A DNA stretch of 64,000 nt from Bacillota bacterium (GCA_021799275.1 JAJZAT010000012.1:23657-87656), one strand, 5' to 3'. Positions 17,459-28,307 are shown, counted from the stretch's first letter. Notes: generated by a model from the letters alone, not told the origin. Translations and numbers: made by a program.

Positions 17459-18052
17459 ATGGCCGACAGAAGCCCCAAAGTGGACGAGTTCATCAGACGG
17501 GCGAAGAAGTGGCGCGAGGAGTACGGGGCACTGCGGGAGATCGTCCTCGGCTGCGATCTCAGCGAGGACTTCAAGTGGATGCACCCCTGTTACACGCTCG
17601 ATGGGCAAAACGTCGTCCTGATCCACGGCTTCAAGGAATACTGCGCGCTTCTGTTCCACAAGGGCGCGCTGCTCACGGACGCGCATGGGGTGCTCGTCCA
17701 GCAGACCGAGAACGTCCAGGCGGCGCGCCAGATCCGGTTTCGCAGCCTTCAGGAGATCGTGGCGCTGGAACCGGTCGTGGAGGCGTACGTCCGTGAGGCG
17801 ATCGAAGTCGAGCGGGCGGGTCTCGAGGTGCCCCTCAAGGACACGTCCGAATACCTCGTCCCGGATGAGCTCCAGCGGATGTTCGAGGCGGACCCCGCCT
17901 TCAAGTCGGCCTTCGAGGCACTGACACCCGGGCGGCAACGAGGCTACATCCTCCACTTCTCCGCCCCCAAACAGGCGAAGACGCGGCAGGCGAGGATCGA
18001 GAAGCACCAGGAGCGGATTCTTGCGGGGAAAGGCTTGAACGATCCCGCGTGA
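17459..18052 (+). CDS. YdeI/OmpD-associated family protein (DUF1801-like)
   Basis: 197 residues, full length for the YdeI group. The N-terminal half has the DUF1801 pattern ([34 protein letters not shown]). The C-terminal half ends in the family's [28 protein letters not shown] basic motif. Molecular role not established; some relatives are induced by antimicrobial peptides. The ATG at 17459 has a G-run (GGGGGG) seven bases upstream; an in-frame ATG at 17438 is possible. Monocistronic, ended by a strong hairpin. Confidence 0.85.
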   Translation: MADRSPKVDEFIRRAKKWREEYGALREIVLGCDLSEDFKWMHPCYTLDGQNVVLIHGFKEYCALLFHKGALLTDAHGVLVQQTENVQAARQIRFRSLQEIVALEPVVEAYVREAIEVERAGLEVPLKDTSEYLVPDELQRMFEADPAFKSAFEALTPGRQRGYILHFSAPKQAKTRQARIEKHQERILAGKGLNDPA

Positions 18053-18110
18053 TCCGCGCGCCGCGCGAAGGGTGTCCTCCGCAGCGCGCCTGACCGCGGC
18101 GCAATGCGAA

Positions 18111-18139
18111 AGCCGAACCGGCGCCACGCCGGTTCGGCT
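18111..18139. terminator. bidirectional intrinsic terminator
   Basis: AGCCGAACCGGCG, loop CCA, CGCCGGTTCGGCT, followed on the plus strand by CGTCTGTTT. It separates the convergent YdeI-like gene and rpoD. Confidence 0.85.
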
Positions 18140-18183
18140 CGTCTGTTTGGTGGACCGCGGGGGCAACTTACGCCCCTCGCAGG

Positions 18184-19256
<1,073 letters not shown>

Positions 19257-19260
<4 letters not shown>

Positions 19261-21014
19261 GGCCGCTGCTCACCCCCTTTGGCCGAAGCACCAAGTTCCC
19301 TGCTCAGCTCATGGGACAGGACTAGCAGCGACGGATCGACCGCTTGGCCCGCCTCCAGGAGCTCCCTGATGCGCCGATTGACTTCGTTCAGGCGCAGCCT
19401 AATACCTGCTTGCGCCCATCTGGCGATGGTCTTCTCCACCTCGGACTCCGGCAGGTCCACGGCGAGCGACGCCTCCGCCCAGGCCGAGCGCACCGCCTCG
19501 TCCTCCGCCGCCGACACGTCGCGGCCTGCGGCCGCAATCTCCAGCGCCGCGTCGAGCGTCTGGTCGTTGAGCGGACGGCAGGTGGCGCGGATACCGGCGG
19601 CCCGAGCCGGATACTGGGACGCCAGGGCCAGCAGCTGGCGCTCGATCGGCAGCCATTCGGCGATCTTCGGCGTTTCCGCAGTGTTCCTAGTACTATTCCT
19701 AGGTCTCGCCAGGGTATGCGTTCTGTCGCCGCTGGGTGCGCCACGCTGGTATTCGAGGCGCAGGGCTTCCTCCCGCACCTCGAGCCGCTGGGCGAGGCGT
19801 CTCAGTTCCTCGTCCCGCACGAGCGGGCTCTGGATGGCCCGGATCGCGGTGAAGACCTCCTGCGCCACGGCCGCCTTGCCGTCGGGCGTCGACGCGTCGT
19901 GGCGCCGCGCCGCCACGGCGTAGAGCCAGTCGGTCACCGCGACCGCCTGCTCGAGCGTCCCCCGCCAAGCCTCGGCTCCCCCGGGCGCCTTCAGGATCTC
20001 GTCCGGGTCCTTGCCGCCCTGCGGCAGGGCCACCAGCACCTCGATGCCCTGTTGCAGCAACGGCTCCGCGCTCCGCCGGACCGCCGCCTGACCGGCCGCG
20101 TCGCTGTCGAACGCCAGGTAGGCGCGCTTCACCGCGCGCCCCAGCTGCCGCGCGTGATCCTCCGTCAGGGCGGTGCCGAGCGTCGCCACCGTCGCGACGA
20201 AGCCGCCGCGGTGCAGGGCGATCGCGTCCATGTACCCCTCGACGAGCGTCACCGCCTGCTCCTCGCGCATGTTGCGCATGGCCCAGGACCAGCCGTAGAG
20301 GAGGCTCCCCTTGTGGAAGAGCGGCGTCTCGGCGGAGTTGAGGTACTTCGGCTGGCCGTCGCCGAGCAGCCTGCCGCCGAAACCGACGATGTGGCCGGCG
20401 CGGTCGCGGATCGCGAACGTGACGCGCTCGCGGAAGCGGTCGTAGAGACGCCCGCCCTGGCTGCGCGCGCCGAGCCCGGCCTCCAGAAGGAGCTCCGGCG
20501 ACGCCTTCAAGGCGCGGCAGATGTCGTCTCCGCCTACGGCGTAGCCGAGATCGAAGCGGGAGAGGTCCTCCCCTCTCAGGCCCCGTCCGGCGAGATACCG
20601 GCGCGCTGCCTCCCCTTCCGCCGCCTGCAGGTGGTGGCTGAAGCGGTCCTGGGCAGCCTCGAGCAGGCGCAGGAGGACCTGCCGGCGCTCCTGGCGCTGG
20701 GCGGCCTCGGGGGTCGCCTCTTCCTCCGGCAGCTCGACATGGAACTCCGCCGCGAGGTACGCGACAGCGTCCGGGAACGAGAAGCCGTCGCGCTTCATCA
20801 CATAGTCGATGACATCGCCGCCGGCGTGGCAGCCGAAGCAGTAAAAAAGGCCCCGCTCCGCTGAGACGGAGAAGGACGGGCTCTTTTCCTGGTGGAACGG
20901 GCAGAGTCCGACGAGCCGCTGGCCCTGGCGCCGCAACCCAACCGTCTGGCTGACGACGGCCACGATATCCGCCTTGCGCCTGAGTTCGTCGAGCCCCTCC
21001 GCACGGAAGGGCAA
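19257..21014 (-). CDS. dnaG: DNA primase
   Basis: 585 residues. N-terminal zinc domain with [11 protein letters not shown] and FYCFGC (CHC2 motif), catalytic core with TOPRIM elements [10 protein letters not shown] and AFDSDAAG, and a C-terminal helicase-binding region. It makes RNA primers at the replication fork. The frame also has a GTG at 21023, but AGGAGG sits directly against that codon; the TTG at 21014 is eight bases from the same site and gives the usual family N terminus, so 21014 is preferred. Cotranscribed with rpoD. Confidence 0.97.
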
Positions 21015-21105
21015 GAAGGCCACCTCCTCGCCTCAGGCTCCTAGCTTTCGGCGCAACCGTGGTGAATCCTGCGGCGGGGCCCCTGGCAGCCCGGACGCGG
21101 GCCTG

Positions 21106-21134
21106 TTGACAGGAAACCTATGCTTGGTTTAATT
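21106..21134 (+). promoter_or_regulatory. promoter of the TetR/ABC operon
   Basis: -35 TTGACA (21106-21111, perfect), 17-nt spacer, -10 TTAATT (21129-21134). The region is markedly AT-richer than its surroundings. Confidence 0.75.
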
Positions 21135-21136
21135 AT

Positions 21137-21153
21137 TGACTGACGATCAGTCA
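21137..21153. promoter_or_regulatory. TetR-type operator palindrome
   Basis: TGACTGACGATCAGTCA, a perfect 17-bp palindrome (7-bp half-sites, 3-bp centre) starting two bases after the -10 box and ending 17 bases before the regulator ATG. The form TGACTGA-n3-TCAGTCA is typical of TetR-family autorepression sites. Confidence 0.8.
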
Positions 21154-21170
21154 GTAAAGGAGGCAACGGC

Positions 21171-21761
21171 ATGGCTCGCAGAAACCGCGACGCTCGGTAC
21201 GCGGACCTTATCTCCGCCGCGATGGCGACGTTCGCGGAGCGCGGGGTCCGGAACACGCTCGTGAGCGACATCGTGAAGGCCGCCGGCGTCGCTCAGGGCA
21301 CCTTCTATCTCTACTTCAAGACGAAGGACGATATCGTGCTGGCTGTGGTCGACAGCATCGTCGACCGGTTGCAGGCAAACCTGGAGCGGGCGGTCGCCGA
21401 GGGCGGCTCGGCCGTCGAGCGCCTGCAGCGGCTGTGCGATATGCTCGGCGGACTCACGGACAAGCCCGGCACGACGGAGATCGTCGACTTCATGCACCTG
21501 GCGGAGAACCGCCCCCTGCACGACCGGCTCGTCGCCGCCCTTGCGCCGAAGCTGGTCGAGCTGATGGAAGGGGTCGTCCGCCAAGGCGTGGCGGAGGGAA
21601 CGTTCGACGTTCCGGATCCGAGGGCGGCCGCCTGGTTCGTGCTCGCCGGCCTGCAGGGGACCGAGCTTTCCGGCACGCCCGTCGCCGAGGCGCCGCAGGC
21701 GCTCGGCTCCGCCGCCGTCCTCGCCTTGCGTGCCTTGGGCTATCAGGAGCCCCGGCCATGA
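21171..21761 (+). CDS. TetR-family transcriptional regulator
   Basis: 196 residues. N-terminal helix-turn-helix (about 10-55: ISAAMATFAERG, DIVKAAGVAQGTFYLYFKTKDDI) and a helical C-terminal ligand-binding/dimer domain. AAAGGAGG lies just upstream of the ATG. The stop overlaps the ATPase start (ATGA), so regulator and exporter form one operon that the protein probably represses through the palindrome in its promoter until an inducer, perhaps the exported compound, binds. Confidence 0.93.
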   Translation: MARRNRDARYADLISAAMATFAERGVRNTLVSDIVKAAGVAQGTFYLYFKTKDDIVLAVVDSIVDRLQANLERAVAEGGSAVERLQRLCDMLGGLTDKPGTTEIVDFMHLAENRPLHDRLVAALAPKLVELMEGVVRQGVAEGTFDVPDPRAAAWFVLAGLQGTELSGTPVAEAPQALGSAAVLALRALGYQEPRP

Positions 21762-22669
21762 GCGGCGACGTCGCGATCGCCGCCCGCTCGCTCACCAAGC
21801 GCTATGCTGCCGTAACCGCCGTCCGGGACCTGCGGCTCACCGTGCGGCGCGGCGAGATCTACGGCTTCCTCGGCCTGAACGGCGCCGGCAAGACGACCAC
21901 CATCCGCATGCTGCTGGGGCTCATCCGGCCGACCGCCGGATCGGTCGAGGTGATGGGTGACCCCGTACGCCCAGGCGCGACACGTTTCCTGCGTCGCGTC
22001 GGCTGCCTGATCGAATCCGCGACCGCCTACCCCAACCTGACCGTCCGGGAGAACCTCGAACTGCAACGCCGCCTGACCGAAGCGCCGCAGGAGGCTGTGG
22101 ACGAGACGATCGATCTCATGGGCCTCGGACCCTACGCGCCCCGGCGCGCGGGGGATCTCTCGTTCGGCAACAGGCAGCGTCTGGCGCTCGGCCGGGCGCT
22201 CCTCCACCACCCCGACCTCATCGTCCTGGACGAACCCGCCAACGGTCTGGACCCGGCGGGCATCGTCGAGATCCGCGAACTCCTGCGCAGCCTTTCGCGG
22301 GAGCATGGCGTCACGGTCTTCATGTCGAGCCACATCCTCTCGGAGGTCGCGCAACTCGCCGACCGTCTCGGCATCGTGCATCAAGGCCGACTCCTCGAGG
22401 AACTGGACCGCGGGCAGTTGGAGCAGAAGATGCGCGCCTTCCTCGAGATCGGCACCCCCGAGCCGGACCGCGCCGAAGCCGCCCTTGCGGCGGCCGGCTT
22501 CGGCGACGTGAGCGCCGTGGCGGACGGACTGCGGCTCTTCGCTACAAAGGAGCGCACGCCGGATGTCGCGCGGGCTCTCCTTCAGGGCGGCATACCGTTC
22601 ACAGGCATCGCGCCGCGCAAGGAGGACCTCGAATCCTACTTCCTGCGTCTCACGGGAGGCGAGCACTGA
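21758..22669 (+). CDS. ABC exporter ATPase (drug/bacitracin-type)
   Basis: 303 residues. Walker A GLNGAGKTTT, a modified signature LSFGNRQRLALGRALL, Walker B LIVLDEPANGLDPAG, and a C-terminal extension of about 80 residues as in BcrA/CcmA-type subunits. It powers export together with the following membrane protein. The ATG overlaps the regulator stop by four bases. Confidence 0.92.
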   Translation: MSGDVAIAARSLTKRYAAVTAVRDLRLTVRRGEIYGFLGLNGAGKTTTIRMLLGLIRPTAGSVEVMGDPVRPGATRFLRRVGCLIESATAYPNLTVRENLELQRRLTEAPQEAVDETIDLMGLGPYAPRRAGDLSFGNRQRLALGRALLHHPDLIVLDEPANGLDPAGIVEIRELLRSLSREHGVTVFMSSHILSEVAQLADRLGIVHQGRLLEELDRGQLEQKMRAFLEIGTPEPDRAEAALAAAGFGDVSAVADGLRLFATKERTPDVARALLQGGIPFTGIAPRKEDLESYFLRLTGGEH

Positions 22670-23451
22670 TGTTCCCCAAGGTCCTCGCGGCGGAGTTCCT
22701 GAAGCTCAGGCACAGCCGCGTGCCGGTCGTGTCGCTCCTCGCCTTCTCCCTCGGTCCCCTGGGCCTTTGGCTCTTCATGTGGATCGCGGCGGAACCGGGC
22801 CGAGCGCGCAACCTCGGCCTCATTGGCGCCAAGGCGGGCCTCATGGGACTCACCGCGACCTGGCCCTCCTTTCTCACGATGTTCGCGGAGATGGTCGGCG
22901 GCGGCGGCCTCCTGCTGCTGGCCTTCGTCGTCGCCTATCTCTTTGGACGCGAATACGTGGAAGGTACGGCCAAGGTGATGCTCGCGACCCCCGCCCCCCG
23001 CCACCTCTTCGTGCTGGCGAAGTTCCTGGTCGCAGCCGTCTGGTGGGCCTGCATCGTGACCGGCGTCCTCGTGGAGGCCGCGGTCATCGGCCTTGGCCTC
23101 GGCCTTCGCGGCTTCACCCCCGCGCTCGCCTCCACCGCGTTGAGCCAGACCTTCGTCCTGGCCGGCGTCGCCTTCCTCCTCACGACCTTCGAAGGCTGGA
23201 TCGCGGTCCTGGGCAGGGGTTATCTCGCGCCACTCGGCTTCGCCATCGGCACCCTCGCGCTCGGGGACCTCTTCGGCCACACCGGTTGGGCCCAGTGGTT
23301 CCCGTGGTCGATCATGTCGCTCCTCGCGGGTACCGCCGGTCCCCGCACGAGCTCCCTCCCACCCGGCAGCCTCCTGGTGCTGGTGCTGACATGCATCCTG
23401 GGCATCGCGGCCACCGCGGCGCAGCTGCGCTGGGGCGACAACACCCAATAG
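22669..23451 (+). CDS. ABC-2 type exporter membrane subunit
   Basis: 260 residues with six predicted helices and the long first extracellular loop of the ABC-2/BcrB type. LFGREYVEGTAKVMLATPAPRH is the cytosolic coupling segment seen in the family. The start overlaps the ATPase stop by one base (TGATG). The substrate is unknown; the TetR partner suggests a toxic small molecule or peptide. Confidence 0.88.
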   Translation: MFPKVLAAEFLKLRHSRVPVVSLLAFSLGPLGLWLFMWIAAEPGRARNLGLIGAKAGLMGLTATWPSFLTMFAEMVGGGGLLLLAFVVAYLFGREYVEGTAKVMLATPAPRHLFVLAKFLVAAVWWACIVTGVLVEAAVIGLGLGLRGFTPALASTALSQTFVLAGVAFLLTTFEGWIAVLGRGYLAPLGFAIGTLALGDLFGHTGWAQWFPWSIMSLLAGTAGPRTSSLPPGSLLVLVLTCILGIAATAAQLRWGDNTQ

Positions 23452-23489
23452 CTCCGGCCGGACCCGGCCGGCCCTCCGCCTCGCGTCCG

Positions 23490-24107
23490 CTAGAGCGGGC
23501 GGCGCTCCCGCCTCAGGAGGTAGTGGACGCGCGGGCTGGTGCCAAGCTCCTCGAAGAGCCGCTTGGCCGGGCGCGCGGCGAGTAGCCGCGCCACCTCGCT
23601 ATCGGGATCGGAGGGATCGCCGAAGACGCGCGCCCCCTGCGCGCAGGCCGCGACGCAGACGGGCGTGAGCCCCTGGTCGACGCGCGCAGCGCAGAAGTCG
23701 CACTTCTCGACGACGCCCCCGCCTCGGGCTCCCTGACCCGGCGGCACGTAGCTCCTTGCGCCGTAGGGACAGGCCGCGATGCAGGCGCGGCAGCCGTTGC
23801 AGAGGTCGTAGTCCAGCGCGACGATGCCGTCCGGCCTCGGGTAGGTCGCGCCGGTCGGGCAGACCTTGACGCAGGGCGCGTCCTCGCAGTGCTGGCATCC
23901 GACGGGATAGTAGGTGAGGTCGAGGTCGGGATAGTTGCCGCTCGGCACGTCCTGCGCGTCGCCCTCGCCCGTCATCACCACATTCCAGGCGAAGCCCTGG
24001 GCGACACCGTTCGCCTCGCGGCAGGCGACGGAACAGGCCCAGCAGCCTGTGCAGCGGTCGAGGTCGATCACCATGGCGTAGCTTCTCGGCCGATCGCCTT
24101 CAGCCAT
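23490..24107 (-). CDS. four-cluster ferredoxin-type iron-sulfur subunit (DmsB/NrfC-like)
   Basis: 205 residues. Four cysteine groups: CTGCWACSVAC, CQHCEDAPCVKVC, CNGCRACIAAC and CDFC with a distant CVAAC, enough for four [4Fe-4S] clusters. This is the electron-transfer subunit of DMSO-reductase-family complexes and carries electrons to or from the molybdenum subunit encoded just upstream. The ATG overlaps that gene by eight bases. No membrane anchor subunit (DmsC/NrfD) follows; the next gene downstream is the convergent ABC exporter. Confidence 0.92.
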   Translation of the reverse strand: MAEGDRPRSYAMVIDLDRCTGCWACSVACREANGVAQGFAWNVVMTGEGDAQDVPSGNYPDLDLTYYPVGCQHCEDAPCVKVCPTGATYPRPDGIVALDYDLCNGCRACIAACPYGARSYVPPGQGARGGGVVEKCDFCAARVDQGLTPVCVAACAQGARVFGDPSDPDSEVARLLAARPAKRLFEELGTSPRVHYLLRRERRPL

Positions 24108-26373
24108 CGAGTTCGCCCTCCTCGAGCCGCCGCACCTCGCAGGCCTGCTCGTAGAACGGTGCCGTCGTGCCGAAGACCCAGCCCATCGGCCGGCCCTCCT
24201 CCTGGTAGATGGCCTCCTGGCGCGCCGAGCGGTGGCGCGCCGTCAGGTGCTGCAGGCTGCCACGGCGGAACTGTGCGTTCCACCAGCCGTTCGCGATCCT
24301 GACGCTGCCTGCGCGCTGGCCCGGCGTGACCCTGGCCCGCAGGACCGCCTCGCCCGCGGCGCTCCGCACGAGGGCCCAGTCCCCGTCCGCGACACCTCGC
24401 GTCCGGGCGTCCTCCGGGCTCAGCTCGACGAGCGGCCGGGGATCGATCGCGAGCAGCGATGGCACGTTCGCGTAGGTCGAGTGCGTGCGAAAGCGCGTAT
24501 GGGCGCTCTGCAGCCGCAGGGGAAACTCCCGCGACACCCCCAACTCCGGCGGCAGGTAGTCGGCGACGGTGCAGCCGTAGGGCCTGAGCTCCTCGAGGTA
24601 GAACTGCGCGCGACCCGTGGCTGTCCCGTAGACGCCGTCCTGATGCGGCACGGGGGGCTCGTCCGGCACCTCGAGGCGCACCACGCCCTCCCGCCGCAGC
24701 CGCTCGAGGCTGACGCGCCGCACGCGCTCGTCGCCGCCCGCGAGCATCTTTTGCATCACCGCCTCGGGGCTCTCCTCGAACCAGCGCCCGACGCCCAGGC
24801 CTTCGGCGATCGCCCGGTAGATGTCGAGGTCGCTGCGCGAGGAGAAGAGCGGCTCGATCAGCTTCTGCTGCAGTCCGATGTAGGAGAAGGGCAACGTGAG
24901 GAGATCGTCCTTCTCGAAGAAGCTGCAGGCCGGCAGCACGATGTCGGCATAACGCGCGCTCGTCGTCATGAAGAGGTCGACGCAGGCGACGAAGTCGGTG
25001 CGGTCGGGATCCGAGAGCACCCGCTCGGTGTGGCCGAAGTCCGGAAACCACTGCTGCAGGGGATTGCCCAGCACGAGCCAGGTCCGGACCGGCGAGCCCT
25101 CATCCATCGCCCGCATCGGGCCGAGGTAGCCGACGTCGCGCAGGTCCTCCCCGGGCGCCGGCGGCCACGGACCGAGCTCGACCGGCCAGGACGACGTCGA
25201 GCGCCCGACGCCGCCGCCCGGCACGCCGACGCTCCCCGTGAGGATCGGCAGGGTGTAGATCGCCATCGCGCTCTGATCGCCGTTCGTCCAGCGCTCGACG
25301 CCGTAGCCGGGCCGGATCACGGCGGGCTTCTCGGTGGCGTAGGCCCTGGCGAGGCGCTCGATCATCCCGGGGGGCACCTTCGTGATCTCGGCCGCGCTGG
25401 ACGGGGCGTAGTCCTGGACGCGACGGCGAAGCAGCTCAAGCGATGGGCGCACGGCGATGCCCTGGAACGGGAAGGTGCCCTCGAGCGCGGGCTCGACGGC
25501 CTCTTCGGGTGCCACGACGCGCCCGGAGGCGAGGTCGAAGACGGCGAACGTCTCGGCCCCGGCGCCAGGCAGGCGCAGGTAGCGCCCGTCGTCTTCGCGC
25601 ACCAGAAGGGGCGCCGCGCTGTGACGCACAAGGTAGGTGCGATCCTCGAGGCCGTCCCGCAGAATGACGTGGGCCATCGAGAGCGCCAGGGCGGCATCGC
25701 TGCCCGGCTCGATCGGGATGTAGAAGTCGGCGTGCGCAGCGGTCGGCGTGAAGCGCGGGTCGATCGCGACCACCTTCGCCCCGCGTTCCTTGGCCTCGAA
25801 GAGGAAGTGGCTCATGCCGGGCGCCGTCTCGACCATGTTGTTGCCCCAGAGGATGATGAGCCGCGTCTCCCTACCGCCCTCGTAGGGCGGGTCCGACGCA
25901 CCGCCGAGCATGGCGCGGTCCGCCCAGGGAATGCCCTGATCGATGCCGCCCAGGATGACGGTGGCCCCTAGGGCAGACGCGAGCCGGCGCCAGGGACTCA
26001 GCGCGTTGCCGGCGCCGAAGGAGCCGACGAGCCCAAGCGAGCGCGGTCCGTGCCGCTCGATGCCGTCGCGCATCGCGCCCGCGACGGCGTCCAGGGCCTC
26101 GTCCCAGGAGACCGGCTCGAACTCCCCGCTGCCGCGCGGTCCCGTCCTGCGCAGCGGCTCGCGCAGCCGGTCGGGGGCGTAGACCCAGTCGCGGCGCGCG
26201 AGACCCTTGAGGCAGATCCGCTCGACGTACGGGCGGTCGGGGAAGGACACCTTGGCGATGCCCATGATCTTGCCGTCGCGCACCGTGACGGCGAGCGGGC
26301 AGTTCTGGTCGTAGCAGTTGGGCGAGCAGACGGTGACCTGCGTGCGCTCACCCGCTCGCATCGCGTCAGCCAT
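24100..26373 (-). CDS. molybdopterin oxidoreductase, DMSO-reductase family, catalytic subunit
   Basis: 757 residues. An N-terminal [4Fe-4S] site (CSPNCYDQNCP and RICLKG), FEPVSWDEALD, the cofactor-binding core (IILWGNNMVETAPGMSHF, VVAIDPRFTPTAAHADFYIPI), and a C-terminal cofactor domain (LRLQSAHTRFRTHSTYAN, VRIANGWWNAQFRRG). No Tat signal is visible before or after the ATG at 26373, so it should act in the cytosol. An ATG at 26361 is an alternative start. Substrate cannot be read from sequence: reductive (sulfur, selenium or nitrogen oxyanions) or oxidative roles are possible. Confidence 0.9.
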   Translation of the reverse strand: MADAMRAGERTQVTVCSPNCYDQNCPLAVTVRDGKIMGIAKVSFPDRPYVERICLKGLARRDWVYAPDRLREPLRRTGPRGSGEFEPVSWDEALDAVAGAMRDGIERHGPRSLGLVGSFGAGNALSPWRRLASALGATVILGGIDQGIPWADRAMLGGASDPPYEGGRETRLIILWGNNMVETAPGMSHFLFEAKERGAKVVAIDPRFTPTAAHADFYIPIEPGSDAALALSMAHVILRDGLEDRTYLVRHSAAPLLVREDDGRYLRLPGAGAETFAVFDLASGRVVAPEEAVEPALEGTFPFQGIAVRPSLELLRRRVQDYAPSSAAEITKVPPGMIERLARAYATEKPAVIRPGYGVERWTNGDQSAMAIYTLPILTGSVGVPGGGVGRSTSSWPVELGPWPPAPGEDLRDVGYLGPMRAMDEGSPVRTWLVLGNPLQQWFPDFGHTERVLSDPDRTDFVACVDLFMTTSARYADIVLPACSFFEKDDLLTLPFSYIGLQQKLIEPLFSSRSDLDIYRAIAEGLGVGRWFEESPEAVMQKMLAGGDERVRRVSLERLRREGVVRLEVPDEPPVPHQDGVYGTATGRAQFYLEELRPYGCTVADYLPPELGVSREFPLRLQSAHTRFRTHSTYANVPSLLAIDPRPLVELSPEDARTRGVADGDWALVRSAAGEAVLRARVTPGQRAGSVRIANGWWNAQFRRGSLQHLTARHRSARQEAIYQEEGRPMGWVFGTTAPFYEQACEVRRLEEGELDG

Positions 26374-26481
26374 GGCAAGGAAAACCTCCCAGGGCGGGCC
26401 TGGGCCCACGTCCCTGAGCATGCCATGGCGGGCCGCCCCTGCCAGCGGCCACTCGTCCCTCGAAGCTCGCACGGTCGACGC

Positions 26482-27123
26482 TCAGTGACTGGACTTCGAC
26501 GATGCGATGACGACCGCCCAGACCGTGCCGGCCGGCGCCGTCACCCGAAAGCGTAAGGGAACGCCCTCCGCGTCCTGCCAGACCGATCCCGCCGAGAGCG
26601 GCTGAGCCACCGCGGTGGTGACGTCGGTCTTCGTCAGGACCCCTGTCGACGCGGACGGTCCGCTCGGCGCCGCGCCAGGCGTCAGTGCGAGCGGCACCGA
26701 GACCTTCGGCACGGCCGTCACCGGCTCGGGCCCCTGGACGGGCCACGTCCCGCTGCACGCCGTCTGCTGCCGCGGCGGGGGCGGAAAGAGGGACGGGGGG
26801 CTGGCGGCACCCGTCCCCACCGGCGCCAGCGTCACGCTCCCCGCGCCGACGCACGACACCACAAGTTCGAGATACGCCTGATGGGAAACGATCGTCCCGA
26901 GCGTGGAGTCGCCCACGCCGAACGCGGCGAGCAAGGTCCTCTTGCCGGGCTGCCTCGACCCGGAGCGCAGCTCTGCCAGGAGCTTCGTCGCACGGGCGGC
27001 CTCGGAGGACGTCAGGGAGAGACCCGAGGATTGCGGCGGCCGCGGGTGCGAGTTTGCGCCCGAGAAGCCACATCCAGCCAGCGCGAAGGCGGACACCAGA
27101 GCCATCAGGATCCCTCTACGCAT
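26482..27123 (-). CDS. lipoprotein of unknown function
   Basis: 213 residues. Signal peptide with lipobox LAGC (Cys about residue 18), then a low-complexity Pro/Ser/Ala-rich protein with CVGAGSVTLAPVG and a C-terminal domain VPLRFRVTAPAGTVWAVV. No family recognised. A second copy of its first codons and upstream region lies at 28651-28769, so the gene was involved in a local duplication. Confidence 0.75.
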   Translation of the reverse strand: MRRGILMALVSAFALAGCGFSGANSHPRPPQSSGLSLTSSEAARATKLLAELRSGSRQPGKRTLLAAFGVGDSTLGTIVSHQAYLELVVSCVGAGSVTLAPVGTGAASPPSLFPPPPRQQTACSGTWPVQGPEPVTAVPKVSVPLALTPGAAPSGPSASTGVLTKTDVTTAVAQPLSAGSVWQDAEGVPLRFRVTAPAGTVWAVVIASSKSSH

Positions 27124-27196
27124 CGAACCACTCCCGCCAACGCGGCACCCATGACGTCTCGTCCCTTTTGTACCTCTGATTCCGCTCTACGCCATC
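27078..27196. repeat. direct repeat, copy 1 (lipoprotein 5' end and upstream region)
   Basis: Matches 28651-28769 with offset 1573. The upstream part (27121-27196) agrees at 74 of 76 positions, the coding part (27078-27120) at 36 of 43. The repeat spans the first codons of the lipoprotein, its ribosome site and the bases up to the stop codon of the BNR gene. Confidence 0.9.
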
Positions 27197-28307
27197 ACGT
27201 CCGGCCGCCGTCGCTGGTCGCGTAGAGCACCTTCTCCATCTGGCCGGCGCCCGGCGTCGACAGCGCGACGTCCCGAGGAGTCGTGAAAGCGAGATCGACG
27301 CCCCCTTGCGCGGCGGTGGGGAACGTCGACACCTGCCAATGGGAGCCCGCGTCGGAGATGCGCGCGATAGCGACCATCGAACACGCGCCCCGCCCCTGAA
27401 CCTCGACGGCCACCCGGCCGTGCGCGCGATCGAGGAAGAAGAGGGCGGAGCCGAACGCGTTCTGGATGCCGGAGAAAGGACTCGCGGGCGTGACGTCGCT
27501 CCACCGCCTGCCGCCGTCCGACGTGCGGAGGATGGCCACCTGAGAGGTGGAAGAGGTGATGAACATCTGGTCGAGGCTCCAGGACGGCAGGTCGTGGCGG
27601 GTCAGGGTCGTGAAGGCGAAGGCGCTTGCGGGACCGGTCATCTGCAGGCCGAGGACCTGCGCCATCGCGGTCGGCGGTGCGGCGTGGCTCAAGGTCGGCT
27701 TGCGGCGCGATGCGGCCAGCGTGATCGGCACACTCTTCCACCAGCTCAGGTCACGGCCGAGGAAGGTCTGATCGTGGACAAGGGTCACGAACCCGCCGGT
27801 TCGGGGCTGGATCCTGCCCGTGACGAAAATGCGGCAGTGCAGCGAGTTCTTCGCCCCCGCGAAGGACTCCCAGATGTTTTGGTTCAGCATGAGCGGCCCC
27901 GCAGACTCTCCCCGCCCCAGGACGCCATGCGCCCGCAGTGCCATGGCGAAGAGGGCGTCGCCCGAAGTGTCGCGCGCGCTGTCGCAGGTGCCGCCCGCAC
28001 CCTCGGCACCGGTCGAGAGGTAGGCGAACTCGGCGTTCGGGATGTAGGGATAGAAGCCGTCCAACCCGGTGCCAGGCGGCAGCTGCAGCGGCGAGCGCGC
28101 TGCGGCGCCGCGCAGGTCTACCGTGATGTCGAGCTTCCAGTAGCGCTTCATCCAGGGGAGCGTGTTGCCTTGTTCCGGCGACCGCAGGACGGCGCTGACG
28201 CGCGCGGCCTTTGGCGCGACGCTTGGCCGCAGGCCGAGATATAAGGCGAAGAGAGCCAATAGGAGCAGAGCGGCGGCGGAAGGACCGAGCCACCTGCGCA
28301 CGTCCAT
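27195..28307 (-). CDS. BNR-repeat (sialidase-like propeller) membrane-anchored protein, probably 3'-truncated
   Basis: 370 residues. One N-terminal membrane helix (about 9-28), an unassigned extracellular domain, then BNR-type motifs RTSDGGRRWSDV, RISDAGSHWQV and finally YATSDGGRT, after which the frame stops. The consensus is SxDGGxTW, so the protein ends inside a repeat, one residue before the expected Trp, and the stop codon lies exactly at the edge of direct repeat copy 1. This suggests that the original 3' end was lost by recombination. Propeller proteins of this kind often bind glycans or assist assembly outside the cell; the role here is unknown. Confidence 0.75.
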   Translation of the reverse strand: MDVRRWLGPSAAALLLLALFALYLGLRPSVAPKAARVSAVLRSPEQGNTLPWMKRYWKLDITVDLRGAAARSPLQLPPGTGLDGFYPYIPNAEFAYLSTGAEGAGGTCDSARDTSGDALFAMALRAHGVLGRGESAGPLMLNQNIWESFAGAKNSLHCRIFVTGRIQPRTGGFVTLVHDQTFLGRDLSWWKSVPITLAASRRKPTLSHAAPPTAMAQVLGLQMTGPASAFAFTTLTRHDLPSWSLDQMFITSSTSQVAILRTSDGGRRWSDVTPASPFSGIQNAFGSALFFLDRAHGRVAVEVQGRGACSMVAIARISDAGSHWQVSTFPTAAQGGVDLAFTTPRDVALSTPGAGQMEKVLYATSDGGRT

